From Glandiceps talaboti (taxonomy: Eukaryota; Hemichordata; Enteropneusta; Spengelidae), in contig NC_135566.1 in NCBI RefSeq assembly GCF_964340395.1, positions 11,720,001 to 11,782,000 of the forward strand: a stretch of DNA of 62,000 nt, written 5' to 3'. The notes under the pieces are model-generated. The model did no database searches, was not told the origin of the DNA, and was given only the letters and a program-made list of their open reading frames with translations. Of this stretch, positions 52,091 to 62,000 are shown piece by piece (the first letter of the stretch is position 1; each line of letters opens with the position of its first letter). Position numbers and translations under genes: made by a program.

Positions 52091-53662
52091 CTATCACCTT
52101 TTCCCAAAGTGTGGCGTCCCCGCCACACATTAAAATATTCAAAATAATTGCCTTTCATAAATGAAACACTTTTTATGATTTTGCAAATCGATAGAAAAGG
52201 AGAAAAGTACAAACAATTAAAGAAATTAATCTTGGAATATTATGGATGTGTGCCCATTACTTGAACAGCAGTCTGATTTCGAGACAGGCAGTTTACTTTC
52301 AAAGATTGGAATTGCAGCGATTATCTTTTTCACATTGACGATAATGCGAGAGGTTATTCAAGAAGTACCTTTAGAGTCATACAGCTCCTCTACCATACAA
52401 CGTCTGGCCAGACTATACAATCACTCACACAGCCGTGCCTATCTTTTACCCAGATAAAAATGAAACCCTTTTGAATTTTGACTTGTAAAATCTATCATAC
52501 AGGTACTCTTCAATGACAACTCAAAAATCGAGAAATAGATGATATTTTCATTAAACAAGTGATGTCATTCTTTTTTTGTGAAAAAACAAAAACTTTACGT
52601 CGTGTACGATTGAAAAAAGTTGGACTAGCAGTTATCATACGGGTTTTTAGCATTTGAGGCATTTCAGAAATTCTTGCGGAATTTGAAAGGAATCTTTGCA
52701 TAGACAATAATACAGCTCATTTCGGTCGGATCTCTGTTTTACACTCGAATTTGAAATCAAATATTTATCTTGTACAGCAGATTCAATAAAATACTATATC
52801 AACATGGTTCCTTCCTTTACTGTGTAGGAACTTTACATCACAAAATCAGACTCAACTTGTGAGCAACGCATTTATCTGTAGCGTATTCGGCTCACTACAA
52901 CTCAGAGTCAATAAAACTTCGAGGAGTTTCCAATACTCCATACTTCAATTAATATTCTTATTAAAACTAAAATTTTCTCTAAAAAATCATCATTAGTATT
53001 CTTTCTGCTTGTACGCGACTGTTGAGGTGTAAAACAGCATCACTGAAATGGTTGTGTTAAGAAAATAGATTTCAAGAAAATTCTCATCGTCAAGCTAAAT
53101 CGAGCATACAATTAATATTTCTTACACATTTCTCTGTACACACAGTAAAAAAATTGCTGATCATGAATAGAAATGAGTTTGAGGAATAAAATAATGTCAA
53201 TCTTTAGCAAAAATCTACTACCGTATGATTAATGAGTTGTTTGTCCTTCAAAAGTCTTAGACACGTAGTTCACATGCATGCGAACTGCTTCGGTCTGCAT
53301 CAGCGTCCGATACGCGATATCTCCAATGGTAATCGCCTGTCAGCTGTTCGGTCCCCGTTGAAGGTTTCACTGCTGCAACGTTTGTCAAAGTCTCTAGCGT
53401 TGTCTGTTTATTCAGAATTCCACGTTTTGAAACACAATCTCTCCTTCTGAGATGTCTTTAGTCCATCACTGCAATATTTTACGAGTTCTAGTTCGAGTTG
53501 AATTCCAACCATTGCAACATAATCATTAAAGTTTCCTTTCGAAAAGTTATCGAGTCATCGATTTCTCACTCACCCAGCGGAGTGGTTTTTTCTTCATAAG
53601 TTTAGATTTGTCTCATTACGCGTACAATGGTCCTTCGAGTCCAAGGCCGGTTTTTCCACCAA
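52091..53662. other. LTR element interior
   Basis: Reading frames of 65-72 codons on both strands, none recognised. There is no sign of gag, protease, RT or integrase. Confidence 0.7.
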
Positions 53663-54259
53663 TGTAACGAATTGAGGGGGGTTACCTCTACTGTTAACGT
53701 AACCCTCCTTCAATGTTACTCTCTCTCTCGCCACTCTGTACACGGGATCGACTTGGACTTTTAGGGAATTAGCTCAGACTACACACAATGTTCATGGTTA
53801 ACCTGGATCATTTGGAAGTGGCCACGGAGCAGATCGAAGCTCCTGACCTCGGACCGTCTCTTCCAAAGACTGAATCCATCATTTTTATTATTCCATTAAA
53901 TTCTTATAAACATAAAATATACAATACTCAAATGATTGGGTGATAAAGTTATCAGTACCATAAATGACTAAAACGGAAGTATTGCCATCGCCTTAATTCA
54001 ATGCAAATGATATTGACAAATATGAAAACTAGCCAAACAATGTGATCACGTCATTGTTCTTCCAACTGTCTGTAATCAGTCATTATTTGACACTGTTGAT
54101 CTTTTAATAACTTAATGTTGTCATCTTGGAAGAATACTATTCGCGCAATGCAAACATTTGTTCTAAGTGTTAATTCATGACAGCTGAGAGTTCACGGTGA
54201 CCTCGCAAAACATCAAAACTTAGCGAATATTAAAAAGTTGTATTCTGTCATCCGTAACA
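53663..54259 (-). repeat. 5' LTR (in element orientation)
   Basis: 597 bp, matching the left LTR base for base beyond position 14 as far as can be checked by eye. Confidence 0.88.
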
Positions 54260-54458
54260 AAAGCAAACGCAATATTTACATACACTCCGTCACGTAGATT
54301 CAACCCGGCGGATGGGGGAGGCACTTGGCTAGGTAGTAGGTACAGGTGTACCCTGGCGGATTCAAATTACAAGCACAAACTCTACAAAAATTCAAAAACT
54401 TTCTGCCAGAAAACATGAATCAAAAATCTGAATATCGACAACCGGACTACTACGTGAG

Positions 54459-54459
<1 letters not shown>

Positions 54460-54529
<70 letters not shown>

Positions 54530-54567
54530 ACATACTCAAACACACACACACACACACACACACACAA
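54460..54567. repeat. (AC)n microsatellite
   Basis: Two AC blocks with a TCACACACATACTC interruption. Confidence 0.96.
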
Positions 54568-55753
54568 TCATATCCTCACCGTGTGAAGTACATCCCCCGT
54601 TTTATTTCGTTACGATGTTACTCAGATGTAATTTATCCCAAGATTTGCTGAACATGAGCCAAACATTGAATTCATGTCTGTTCTTTTCCTTTGTAATTAT
54701 GTGGACTTCATAGTATGAAATGGAGTTGAAGGTACGTGTAAATGCACCTTCGATTCCGATGCACATCAAAGTCCCCTCCCCTTAGAAATATTAAGTTGAA
54801 GGTAACATACGTCAATATCAAAACTGACGTCTTATGGTCGATGGAAACAGCAAGCTTTATATAACATAATGGTAATCACAATTATTCATTTACAAAGAAC
54901 ATCGCGTAAACCACAACTTCTTTCACCACCGTCCAACATAGACAGTAAGATACGTCGTGACGTTCCGCCCTCACCGGTGGTGGGGTCGGCCGATGTGTGA
55001 GGGCGCCCCGTCACGGCCAACTGTTGTTTTTTTCGATCTGTTATTATAGTATAAAAATAAGCCTGGTTGACGAGAATAAATATTATGATATACGATAACA
55101 TTTAAACATATTCTGAAACTATATTCACTAAGGAAATGGTAGACGAAAATTAGTTGAACTTATAACTATATACAAAAGTTAGTTAAGTTTATTTCAAATG
55201 CTAAGGCCTCGGCCCATCGCACAAAACATTTTACATAACAGTAGAGAAGAAAAGGAACAAAGAACTGAATATCATTCTACTAATAATTGACGGAAAAATA
55301 CTTAAAGGTAAAAATATGACAGATAACTATATAATATTATGTATTATTTACATCTATTGGACTAATTTGTGTATCTCGTATTTCATCATTTCGCCAAGTA
55401 AAACATTCATTGTAATTGATTTTTCAATCGACTCGTTATCTTTAACAAATCAAGTTCATCTGACCAACCACGGGACCTGTAATTATTGAGATGTTTGCGT
55501 ACTGATTTATACTCCCCTCTCCTGAGAATGTCGTGGAGGGCTCCCTACTGTCACCGCCAAGGATGGACGTAGTTCTATAACGCAGTGATATCGGTGTCCT
55601 CTGTAGATAGAGGCAATATTTATACCAGTTATTGAATTCAATGTTCCTATGTTGTCGTTAGGCCCGCCATCTCATTCTGAGAATTGCGACGTCGCAACCT
55701 CCTGTTCTTGAACCGTGTTTGACGAACTATTAAAATTAAAGTGAATTACTAAC
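54568..55753 (-). other. unique part of the minus-strand sulfotransferase intron
   Basis: No gene seen. Contains copy B of the palindromic repeat (54949-55016). Confidence 0.6.
54949..55016. repeat. palindromic dispersed repeat, copy B
   Basis: TAAGATACGTCGTGACGTTC with arms GTGACGTTCCGCCCTCAC and GTGAGGGCGCCCCGTCAC that pair at 15 of 18 positions. Second copy of the block at 26663. Confidence 0.75.
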
Positions 55754-55869
55754 CTGGATGAAGAGAAGACATATTTTATGTCCATATTGAGATCCATCCA
55801 GAATAGCAGTACGTAACCCACAGGTGAAGTTACTAGCAAGATTCCCAACATCAATTTGTATTTGTCCAT
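55754..55869 (-). CDS. Gal3ST exon 1, signal anchor, shared by the minus-strand copies
   Basis: ATG at 55869 (GAAATGG context). It encodes MDKYKL, a hydrophobic span LMLGILLVTSPVGYVLLFWM, then DLNMDIKYVFSSS. The donor is CCAG|GTTAGT, leaving phase 2, exactly what all three terminal exons require. It aligns with the + strand exon 15084-15196: the same length within three bases, the same K-x-ML-I-LV...YV-L start and a D-I-K after the anchor. It is the only anchor exon found on the minus strand. Confidence 0.82.
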
Positions 55870-57149
55870 TTCAGCAAAGTCGGCTTGTGTAACATTAACA
55901 CTGGAACGACAGGATAAAATTACATAAATATGATGAAAGTCGACAAGTGTATCTAGCCTACATGTAGACGTGTGGGACTGACTCTACTATTTCTGCTATC
56001 CTAACTGATATTTTCGCTCGTCCATCTCTGACCGAAAATCAAAATGCCAGTCTAATATGATACATGTAGCAGAAATCGTGTAGTTGTGTTAAGTCCTTGA
56101 AGTCTACAGATAGGCTAAAGTGTATCACAAGCGTGTTGGGTAGTAATTTAGCTTAAATCTGCGACCAGTTTCGTATCATGAGATGGCCTTTTTTCAATAA
56201 GTTTAAAGTAGGTTAGGTATTACAATAACCACAGATAATCCCATAGTACTTTGCGTCTGAGCGTGCTCAGTCTGGATTGCAAGTTCCCTGCTGTTCCAAT
56301 AGCCAAAATGCGAATCGTAAGTTCGTGTCATTCTACAGACTGATCATGCATCACGGTACCATGGCAGAACTTATGATATCTGTAGGAATTACTTTGTATT
56401 GTGTTTTCATGTTGTGTTTTGTCCACTGTTTTGATTCATCCATTGTTGATATACACAAAAATTGTTGCCTCGTGTGAATGGTTGAATGGTTAGTAGTTGA
56501 AAAATCCAGTAACTTTCTTTCTTGTGTCATTCCTAATCTGTATAATTAGCAGAAAAAATTCCATGTCTTCAATATTATGGTTGGCAGAACACGTGTTGAT
56601 ACATTTCAGTGACACTGTATTTTCTTCAAATTTGTGATATGAACATATAATTAGCATGTCAGTTTTCACATTCTCTGAATTGATTAATTAATTTTTTAAA
56701 AATGGGCTCCAGAATGAGACTGGGCCAAGAAAAGGGAAATAGCATGGTTATCCCTTAATACCACAATATTCCATTGTCGTACCGGGTAACCTAGTTAACA
56801 TTTCCAGTGGAGTATTCATAATGGTAATGCATAGAACTCCAAAAAAAAAACCTCTTCAATATTGAGATGGAGTTTTACTGCACTAACTAATTGGTTCTGA
56901 ATAACATATTTTATCAAATCTTTATAACTTTAGATCAGCCAGTGTTGTAGTAAAAGAACAAACTGCATACGAGACTATGTTGTATAACGGGAACACAGAC
57001 TTTATAAAGCCTAGAGCTACGAGATACAGGTCCCCCCCCCCTCCAGCTCCGTGGTCAAAACCCAAGTCCCTACTCTGCGACGCTATGGTCGTTGCGGCGC
57101 GTTGCAGTATAAGTCATGCATAAGTCATGTATAGTATAAGTCATGTAGT
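55870..57149. other. upstream region of the minus-strand gene, nothing recognised
   Basis: Should contain the promoter of the minus-strand sulfotransferase gene, but no motif could be assigned. Ends with a C-run and short TATAAGTCATG repeats at about 57103-57160. Confidence 0.45.
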
Positions 57150-58707
57150 ATAAGTCATGGTTTCAATGTTGTTCCCGGATGGAATGAGCATGTGCGTAAC
57201 TTTCATAATGCTGCTCGGGATGCTTTCAAAATGTGAGTGGTAAATGGCAGAGATGAAATGGCAGACCCAAATCAGGCCCATTGTTTGGATTCATGTGGAA
57301 AACCCGTACTAAATTTAAACAGGCCCTTAGATCATGTAAAAGAGATGAGGGTAAAGTTAGGGCTGATGCCATGGCCAATAACTTAACACTTGGGGGTTCA
57401 CGTTTTGGAATTCAGGGCATATTACGATGGGTGGCCATTCCACTCTTCCAACCAGTGTGGGTGGTAGTAATGGTCATGGAAATATAGCAAACATGTGGAA
57501 AAAACATTATGAGAGTCTACTTAATTCGGTCAAAAACAGTTGTGATAAAGCATTTGTTTTGTCCTCGTTTGACAGAGTTGATTTTCATGGTTACTACCAA
57601 TGAGATTAAAGAGTGTGTAAACAAACTTGAAAAGGGAAAAGCATGTGGTAATGATGGCATCGCCTCGGAGCACCTGATTTATGCTGACCCTATTCTTACT
57701 GTTATTTTGAGCTTGTGTTTTACTAGCTTTTTCATCCATGGTTTTTTTTACCAGAGATGTTTATGCATGCAGTTATTTGTCCCATTGTGAAAGACAAGTT
57801 TAAGGACCTTACATCAGCGGATAATTATAGGCCTATCGCATTGGTAACGGCCATTTTGAAATTGTTGGAATTGTGTATTTTATCACGTATTGTAACTTTA
57901 ATTGAAACCAGCGATCTACAATTTGGATTTAAAAGTAATCACTCTACAGATATGTGTATTTTTGTACTCAAAGAAATTATGGATTTTTACAAGAGACATA
58001 ATACACCTGTATTTTTGTGTTTCATGGACGCTACAAAGGCTTTTGATAGGATTAATCATTGGACATTATTTAGAAAATTGATTTGTAGGGGCATTCCATC
58101 ATTTATAGCCCGCATTTTACATTATTGGTATAGTAAACAATTATTTTTTGTACGTTGGGCTTCTGCAGTGTCAAACCCCTTCGATGTTAGTAATGGTGTG
58201 CGACAAGGTAGCATTATTTCACCTAAGCTTTTTGCTGTATATGTCGATGATCTTAGTACGAAGCTTCAGTCGGCCCGCGCTGGATGTTACTGTAACTTGG
58301 TAAACACTGTCATAAACCACTTATTCTATGCAGATGATCTAGTTTTTATCTGTCCTTCAGCGAAAGCATTGCGTAAATTGATAGGTATTTGCGAGCATTA
58401 TGGAAATGACCACGATATTCTCTTTCATACTACCAAAACAGAATGTATGGCTATTTTCCCGAAGTCTTGGAAACCGGGTAGAATTCCCCGCGTATTGCTA
58501 TATGGCAAACCTCTGCAGTTTGTGAGTACTAAAAAGTACCGAGGTTATATTGTGTCTTCATCAGGGGAGGACAACGCAGATATACAAAGGCGGCTTCGTT
58601 GTGTATATGCTCGAGCCAATTTGATCGTACGTAACTTCCGTCATTGCTCTCAAAATGTGAAATGTACCCTTTTTAACAGTTTTCTGTATAGTATGTATTG
58701 TATTGAC
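57150..58707 (+). pseudogene. LINE reverse transcriptase, 5'-truncated and frameshifted
   Basis: Starts in the linker between endonuclease and RT (WNEHVRNFHNAARDAFKM; then TRTKFKQALRSCKRDEGKVR; then EIKECVNKLEKGKACGNDGI). The longest open part, 57757-58785, holds the palm: DNYRPIALVTAILKLLELCI, FMDATKAFDRINH, NGVRQGSIISPKLFAVYVDD and the catalytic FYADDLVFICP. This is jockey/CR1-type order. The thumb ends abruptly at FNSFLYSMYC near 58700, where an inverted-repeat element begins. At least two frameshifts upstream make it non-functional. Confidence 0.88.
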
Positions 58708-59026
58708 GTAGAAACCACGCAGAAACCAACAAGAAAATGTATAATATGCCACTTCAATAGCAAGATCGCATTTTTTGGTAAATGAAATAAACCATTTAAA
58801 TTTATTGCAACTCCATGCAGACATTCCGGCGTCAATGTTTTTCTTAGTATCAAACACCCGATGAAGAGCGCATGAAATGTTCTTTGCGGTGTTCATTTGA
58901 TGTCTGTATGGTGATATGTGTAGTTCATTTCCTTTAGACAAAATGTAGCAAGAAATTGTACTCATTCAATCTTGCTATTATAAAGTGTAACATGTCCAGT
59001 TTCTTGTTTGTTTCTGCGTGGTTGTA
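58708..59026. mobile_element. ~320-bp foldback/MITE with ~60-bp inverted ends
   Basis: Left ACCACGCAGAAACCAACAAG with ...CACTTCAATAGCAAGATCG. The reverse complement of the right end reads ACCACGCAGAAACAAACAAG with ...CACTTTATAATAGCAAGATTG. It abuts the truncated 3' end of the LINE. No coding capacity. Confidence 0.75.
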
Positions 59027-59890
59027 TCAAACAGAAAAGCTGAACGGTATTGTTAAATTCGCTGTAGTATATCTTAGCTGTCTATCTAGAATTAATAATT
59101 TCATTATTGTATCCTCTATTTTCTGATCAATAGCGATGGTGTTCACGTCCGGTTCGGAGGCAGACACAAATCTGTGTAAGTTTGCTTTTCTGGTCAGATG
59201 TCAGTTTAATATGACCTACGTAGTTATGAGTTTACTTTTAAAATGTTTCATAGAAGTGTATAATTATCCAGTGGTAACGTTTAAAATATCAGATACCTTC
59301 GATATATTAGTAAACATCAAGATCGATTATGTTTACCTACTGAAAGTAGTTGAAGTGTTGTTTAATTGTTTACAGAATACCTAACTAATTTGCATAGTTA
59401 TTTGATAGATTTCGACTACTTTGCATAGCTATTTGATACTTCAGAATTTACTATGGTCAAGACGAAAAAAAATTGAAATACTGCAATTTTCAAAAATTGT
59501 GTAACAACCTGAAAGACGCGCATGTGTTTAAAAACAAATGAATTTATTTGTTTATTTTCATCAGGGATTGGTTTTGCATTAGGATCTATTCCAAGTCAAT
59601 TTATCTCATTTGCATAGCCAACAGTGAAAATACAGGTTTTTATTTCTGACGGTATATCAACGTACGCAGTGGTAGATATGTACACACGAAATAAACACTT
59701 CTTCAGCAGTAGGCAGTATGTATTTATTAAAGGCAGATCCACAACTACTGGACATGATTGATCATTGGACACAAACAATACATGATTGGGTGTGGTGTCA
59801 ATACAGTATACATGGGTTCCGTGAAGGCTTTTTGACACTGTGCCACATAGGCGATTGATCGGTAATAAATTGTCAACATATAATGTAACC
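59027..59890. other. intergenic, nothing recognised
   Basis: An 82-codon frame at 59136-59384 was seen but matches nothing I know. Confidence 0.45.
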
Positions 59891-60035
59891 AATGCAATGC
59901 TTTGCTGGGAAAAAAAGGCCTTTTTATCTGAGCGAAATCAACAATCAGACTGTCTTCCAATAACCAGTGGTATCCACAGGGGCACGTATTATTGCTTAGA
60001 TTATACTTTTCTGAAGGAAAACAAATGTATCAATC
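59890..60035 (+). pseudogene. short decayed RT block
   Basis: FLSERNQQSDCLPITSGIHR followed by GTYYC parallels the ...SDWLPVTSGIPQGS block before the YADD box in CR1-like LINEs. It is adjacent to a better preserved piece at 60110, possibly from a separate insertion of the same kind. Confidence 0.5.
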
Positions 60036-60109
60036 TCTATACTAGTAGATTCCTCACAGGTAGGAATATATAGTCAAAACATTGTTATATTTAGCCTATA
60101 GACCAGGAA

Positions 60110-60890
60110 AACAACAATCTAAGAAATACGACACGCTCCTATGGTGGTATCCCACAAGGTAGTGTAGGCCCAGTACTATTTGTGATGTACATCAATGATT
60201 TGCCTGATACCGTGGATTCAGAAGTTTTTCTCTTTGCTGACGACACTAAGAGCTTTAGAAGTATTAACAATGAGAATGATAACCAAGTATTACTACAAAA
60301 CTTAGATAACCCCATAGACTGGTCAAATACATGGCTCCTCCGCTTCCATCCCGACAAATGTAAATATATGACTCTGGGGAGTAATACTTTGCATAAAAGT
60401 GCACGGTCAAAGAAGAGAACTCTCACAAACTGATGAAGAAAAAGACATACAACGCTTGTAGGGGTAACCACTGACTCCCAACTTGAATTTGACAAGCATA
60501 TTAATAAGCTAATAACATAATTGCACTTTTGACGTGCGTACATCTTCCTGGATACAGAGATGTTTTTGTCATTGTACAAGTCACTAGTCAGAAGCCATTT
60601 AGACTCTGCATGCCCTGTTTGGAGTCCTTATATTACCAACAGAATTATCACCATTTTTTTAAATTGAAGTCAGACTGTATGTCAAGAACGGGACTAAGAG
60701 GCCGTGGGAAGCAACTGCTTCAACAACATGCAAGACTCAATCTGATGAAGCACTCTTTTTCACAACGTGTCATCACTCAGGCTACTTGGAATAACCTGCC
60801 AGAAATAGTCATCAATGCAGCAACAGTTACGTAACTCCTTCAAAAACCGACTTGATGAACTTGAATTCGGAATATTCAAGAACTAGTGTA
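60110..60890 (+). pseudogene. CR1-like LINE 3' end
   Basis: GGIPQGSVGPVLFVMYINDL, then VFLFADDTKSF (catalytic box), DWSNTWLLRFHPDKCKYMTL, then after frame changes LYKSLVRSHLDSACPVWSPY, HSFSQRVITQATWNNLPEIV and FKNRLDELEFGIFKN before a stop. The blocks are in the normal order of a CR1-like ORF2 C-terminus. Broken by frameshifts and small deletions, it is unrelated at the subfamily level to the RT at 57-58 kb. Confidence 0.85.
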
Positions 60891-61858
60891 CTTGTTACAA
60901 AGGAATAATTTCAACTGGATTTAATGAGAACAGTTAGACAATAATGACAATGATGAGCTGACCATAGAGAGGTTGTTTAGCCTGTGGTCAGAAAAAGATC
61001 TAAAGGTTACGTAAGGTTTCCATACTGTGTACGTACGTTCGGTACGGGTGTGGTGCTTCGGAAACACAATTTCCCACGTCAAGAGAGAGTTACAATGTCT
61101 ATCAAACAACATAAAATCACCAGTTATTGAATTATGTGATACTGATACTAACACAAGATATACTCTGGAATCATCTATCCCAGTGGGATTAAACATCGTG
61201 TGACTACATACTAGTAACATGATAAGTTTTCCTCCTCACCTTCTCCCCGCTTCCAACAGGTTTCTCGACTCAAGGATGGTGCATCGATTGACTGACATCA
61301 GACGCTGCAAAACAGGTGTTACGCAACTCTAGTCAGACAACAAAAGTAGAAATTGTCACTGTCATCCCTCATTCTAAAACCCACGTCACTTCTATTGTTT
61401 GTATAGATTAATTGCAACGACTCTGTGATGTTAGTATTGTTAATATTTGACAATCAATCACTAATTTTCTGAACTGTCGCTATAATTCAAAGGGAGAGTT
61501 AACCTTTCTCTCTGTCTCTCTGTCTCTCTCTCTCCCCCTCTCTCTCTCTCTCTCTCTCGATTGTATCACAGCAAGACTACAGTATACCTAAAACTTTATT
61601 TTCTTTTGAACTAAACAAATCAGCCCCCCCCCCTTTCAGACCATCAGAATTTTCATGGCCCCCCCCCCCTTTGAACCCTCGTTTGTTTTCATGCCCCCCC
61701 CCCGCCTTAAATTCTGACCCCATACCCAGCCTTAAATTAATTTAATGTCATACCCATAAACATGATAAAGTTACCAAATGATGAGTCAGGTAAGGATCTG
61801 GCATGACGATAGCTAGAGAGACGTGTTGAAAAGTTAAAGGGACATTTTATTTTATGCA

Positions 61859-61907
<49 letters not shown>

Positions 61908-62000
61908 TCTGCATGATATACATTTTTGGTCTTTTCTTCAAGAATGTGTACTCGTTATTACACTTTTGATGTGATGGATTTTATTTAGTTGCTGAATAAT
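60891..62000. other. intergenic with simple repeats
   Basis: (TC)n at 61500-61558, three poly-C patches embedded in similar short units at 61621-61705 (GCCCCCCCCC...CTTT), and (GT)n at 61861-61905. No gene was recognised. Confidence 0.6.

Larger units (their letters stand above)
51494..54259 (-). mobile_element. compact LTR retrotransposon, 597-bp LTRs, no gag-pol
   Basis: LTRs at 51494-52090 and 53663-54259 are the same length and look identical except for three bases within the first 14. Each starts TGTAAC and ends GTAACA on the + strand. The target duplication is AAAG (51490-51493 and 54260-54263); the sister copies read GGTTAAAAGCAAACGC uninterrupted. On the minus strand the sequence after the 5' LTR starts TTGGTGGAAAAACCGG (a primer-binding-like TGG), and GGGAAAAGGTGATAG (polypurine) precedes the 3' LTR, so it runs right to left. 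The 1572-bp interior has no protease, RT or integrase similarity: a TRIM/LARD-like non-autonomous element, probably Ty3-like by duplication size. Confidence 0.88.
48285..54380. repeat. tandem unit copy 3, with an LTR element inserted
   Basis: Homologous parts are 48285-51493 and 54260-54380. The right end is at CAAATTACAAG, after which unique sequence leads to the anchor exon. This makes copy 3 the one in original linkage with exon 1. Confidence 0.9.

Noticed and set aside
60139-60579. 146-codon minus-strand frame
   Set aside because: Antisense shadow of the CR1-like RT fragment.

Overview
The window reads as nuclear DNA of an invertebrate animal. The genes have classical GT-AG (and one GC-AG) introns, and the sequence is AT-rich and very dense in microsatellites. 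It carries several LINE types (Tx1-like, CR1/L2-like, jockey-like), a Penelope-like relic, an LTR element and MITE-like foldbacks. The gene content (alpha carbonic anhydrase, galactose 3-O-sulfotransferase paralogues, short-chain acyl-CoA dehydrogenase) suits a marine invertebrate such as a hemichordate or lancelet, but the sequence alone does not fix the taxon. There are no tRNAs, rRNAs, CRISPR arrays or bacterial-type operons.

Layout. 1-4123: the last two recognisable exons of an alpha carbonic anhydrase on the + strand; the rest of the gene lies left of the window. 4124-9700: a relic copy of the last carbonic anhydrase exon and its 3' flank (stop codons at 8280-8460), with degraded retroelement pieces between the copies (LINE-type RT near 5250-5640, Penelope-like RT at 7200-7915). 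9700-15083: microsatellites, a 48-bp minisatellite and featureless DNA. 15084-17234: a two-exon, intact Gal3ST-type sulfotransferase gene (+) whose intron starts with GC and holds a 291-bp MITE. 19321-33602: a complete ten-exon ACADS gene (+), 418 aa. Tandem repeats have amplified its exon-2 donor border and its exon-5 acceptor border.

35761-55869: a minus-strand Gal3ST locus. One signal-anchor exon (55754-55869) lies upstream of three tandem copies of a ~3.3-kb unit, each with a terminal catalytic exon. Copy 1 is split by a Tx1-clade LINE (ORF1 intact, RT domain deleted) and by a ~2.7-kb Harbinger-like DNA element with a TAA target duplication. Copy 2 is undisturbed. The intron of copy 3 carries a compact LTR element with two 597-bp LTRs and a 4-bp target duplication. 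The sister copies serve as the empty sites, so several insertion breakpoints can be read to the base.

57150-60900: decayed LINE reverse transcriptase pieces of two kinds, one ending at a ~320-bp inverted-repeat element. The remainder is intergenic sequence with simple repeats.

Functionally, the carbonic anhydrase, ACADS (mitochondrial beta-oxidation) and the Gal3ST enzymes (Golgi sulfation of galactose) are unrelated neighbours. The main interest lies in local duplication acting on exon borders and on a terminal exon, and in the stacked, datable transposon insertions.
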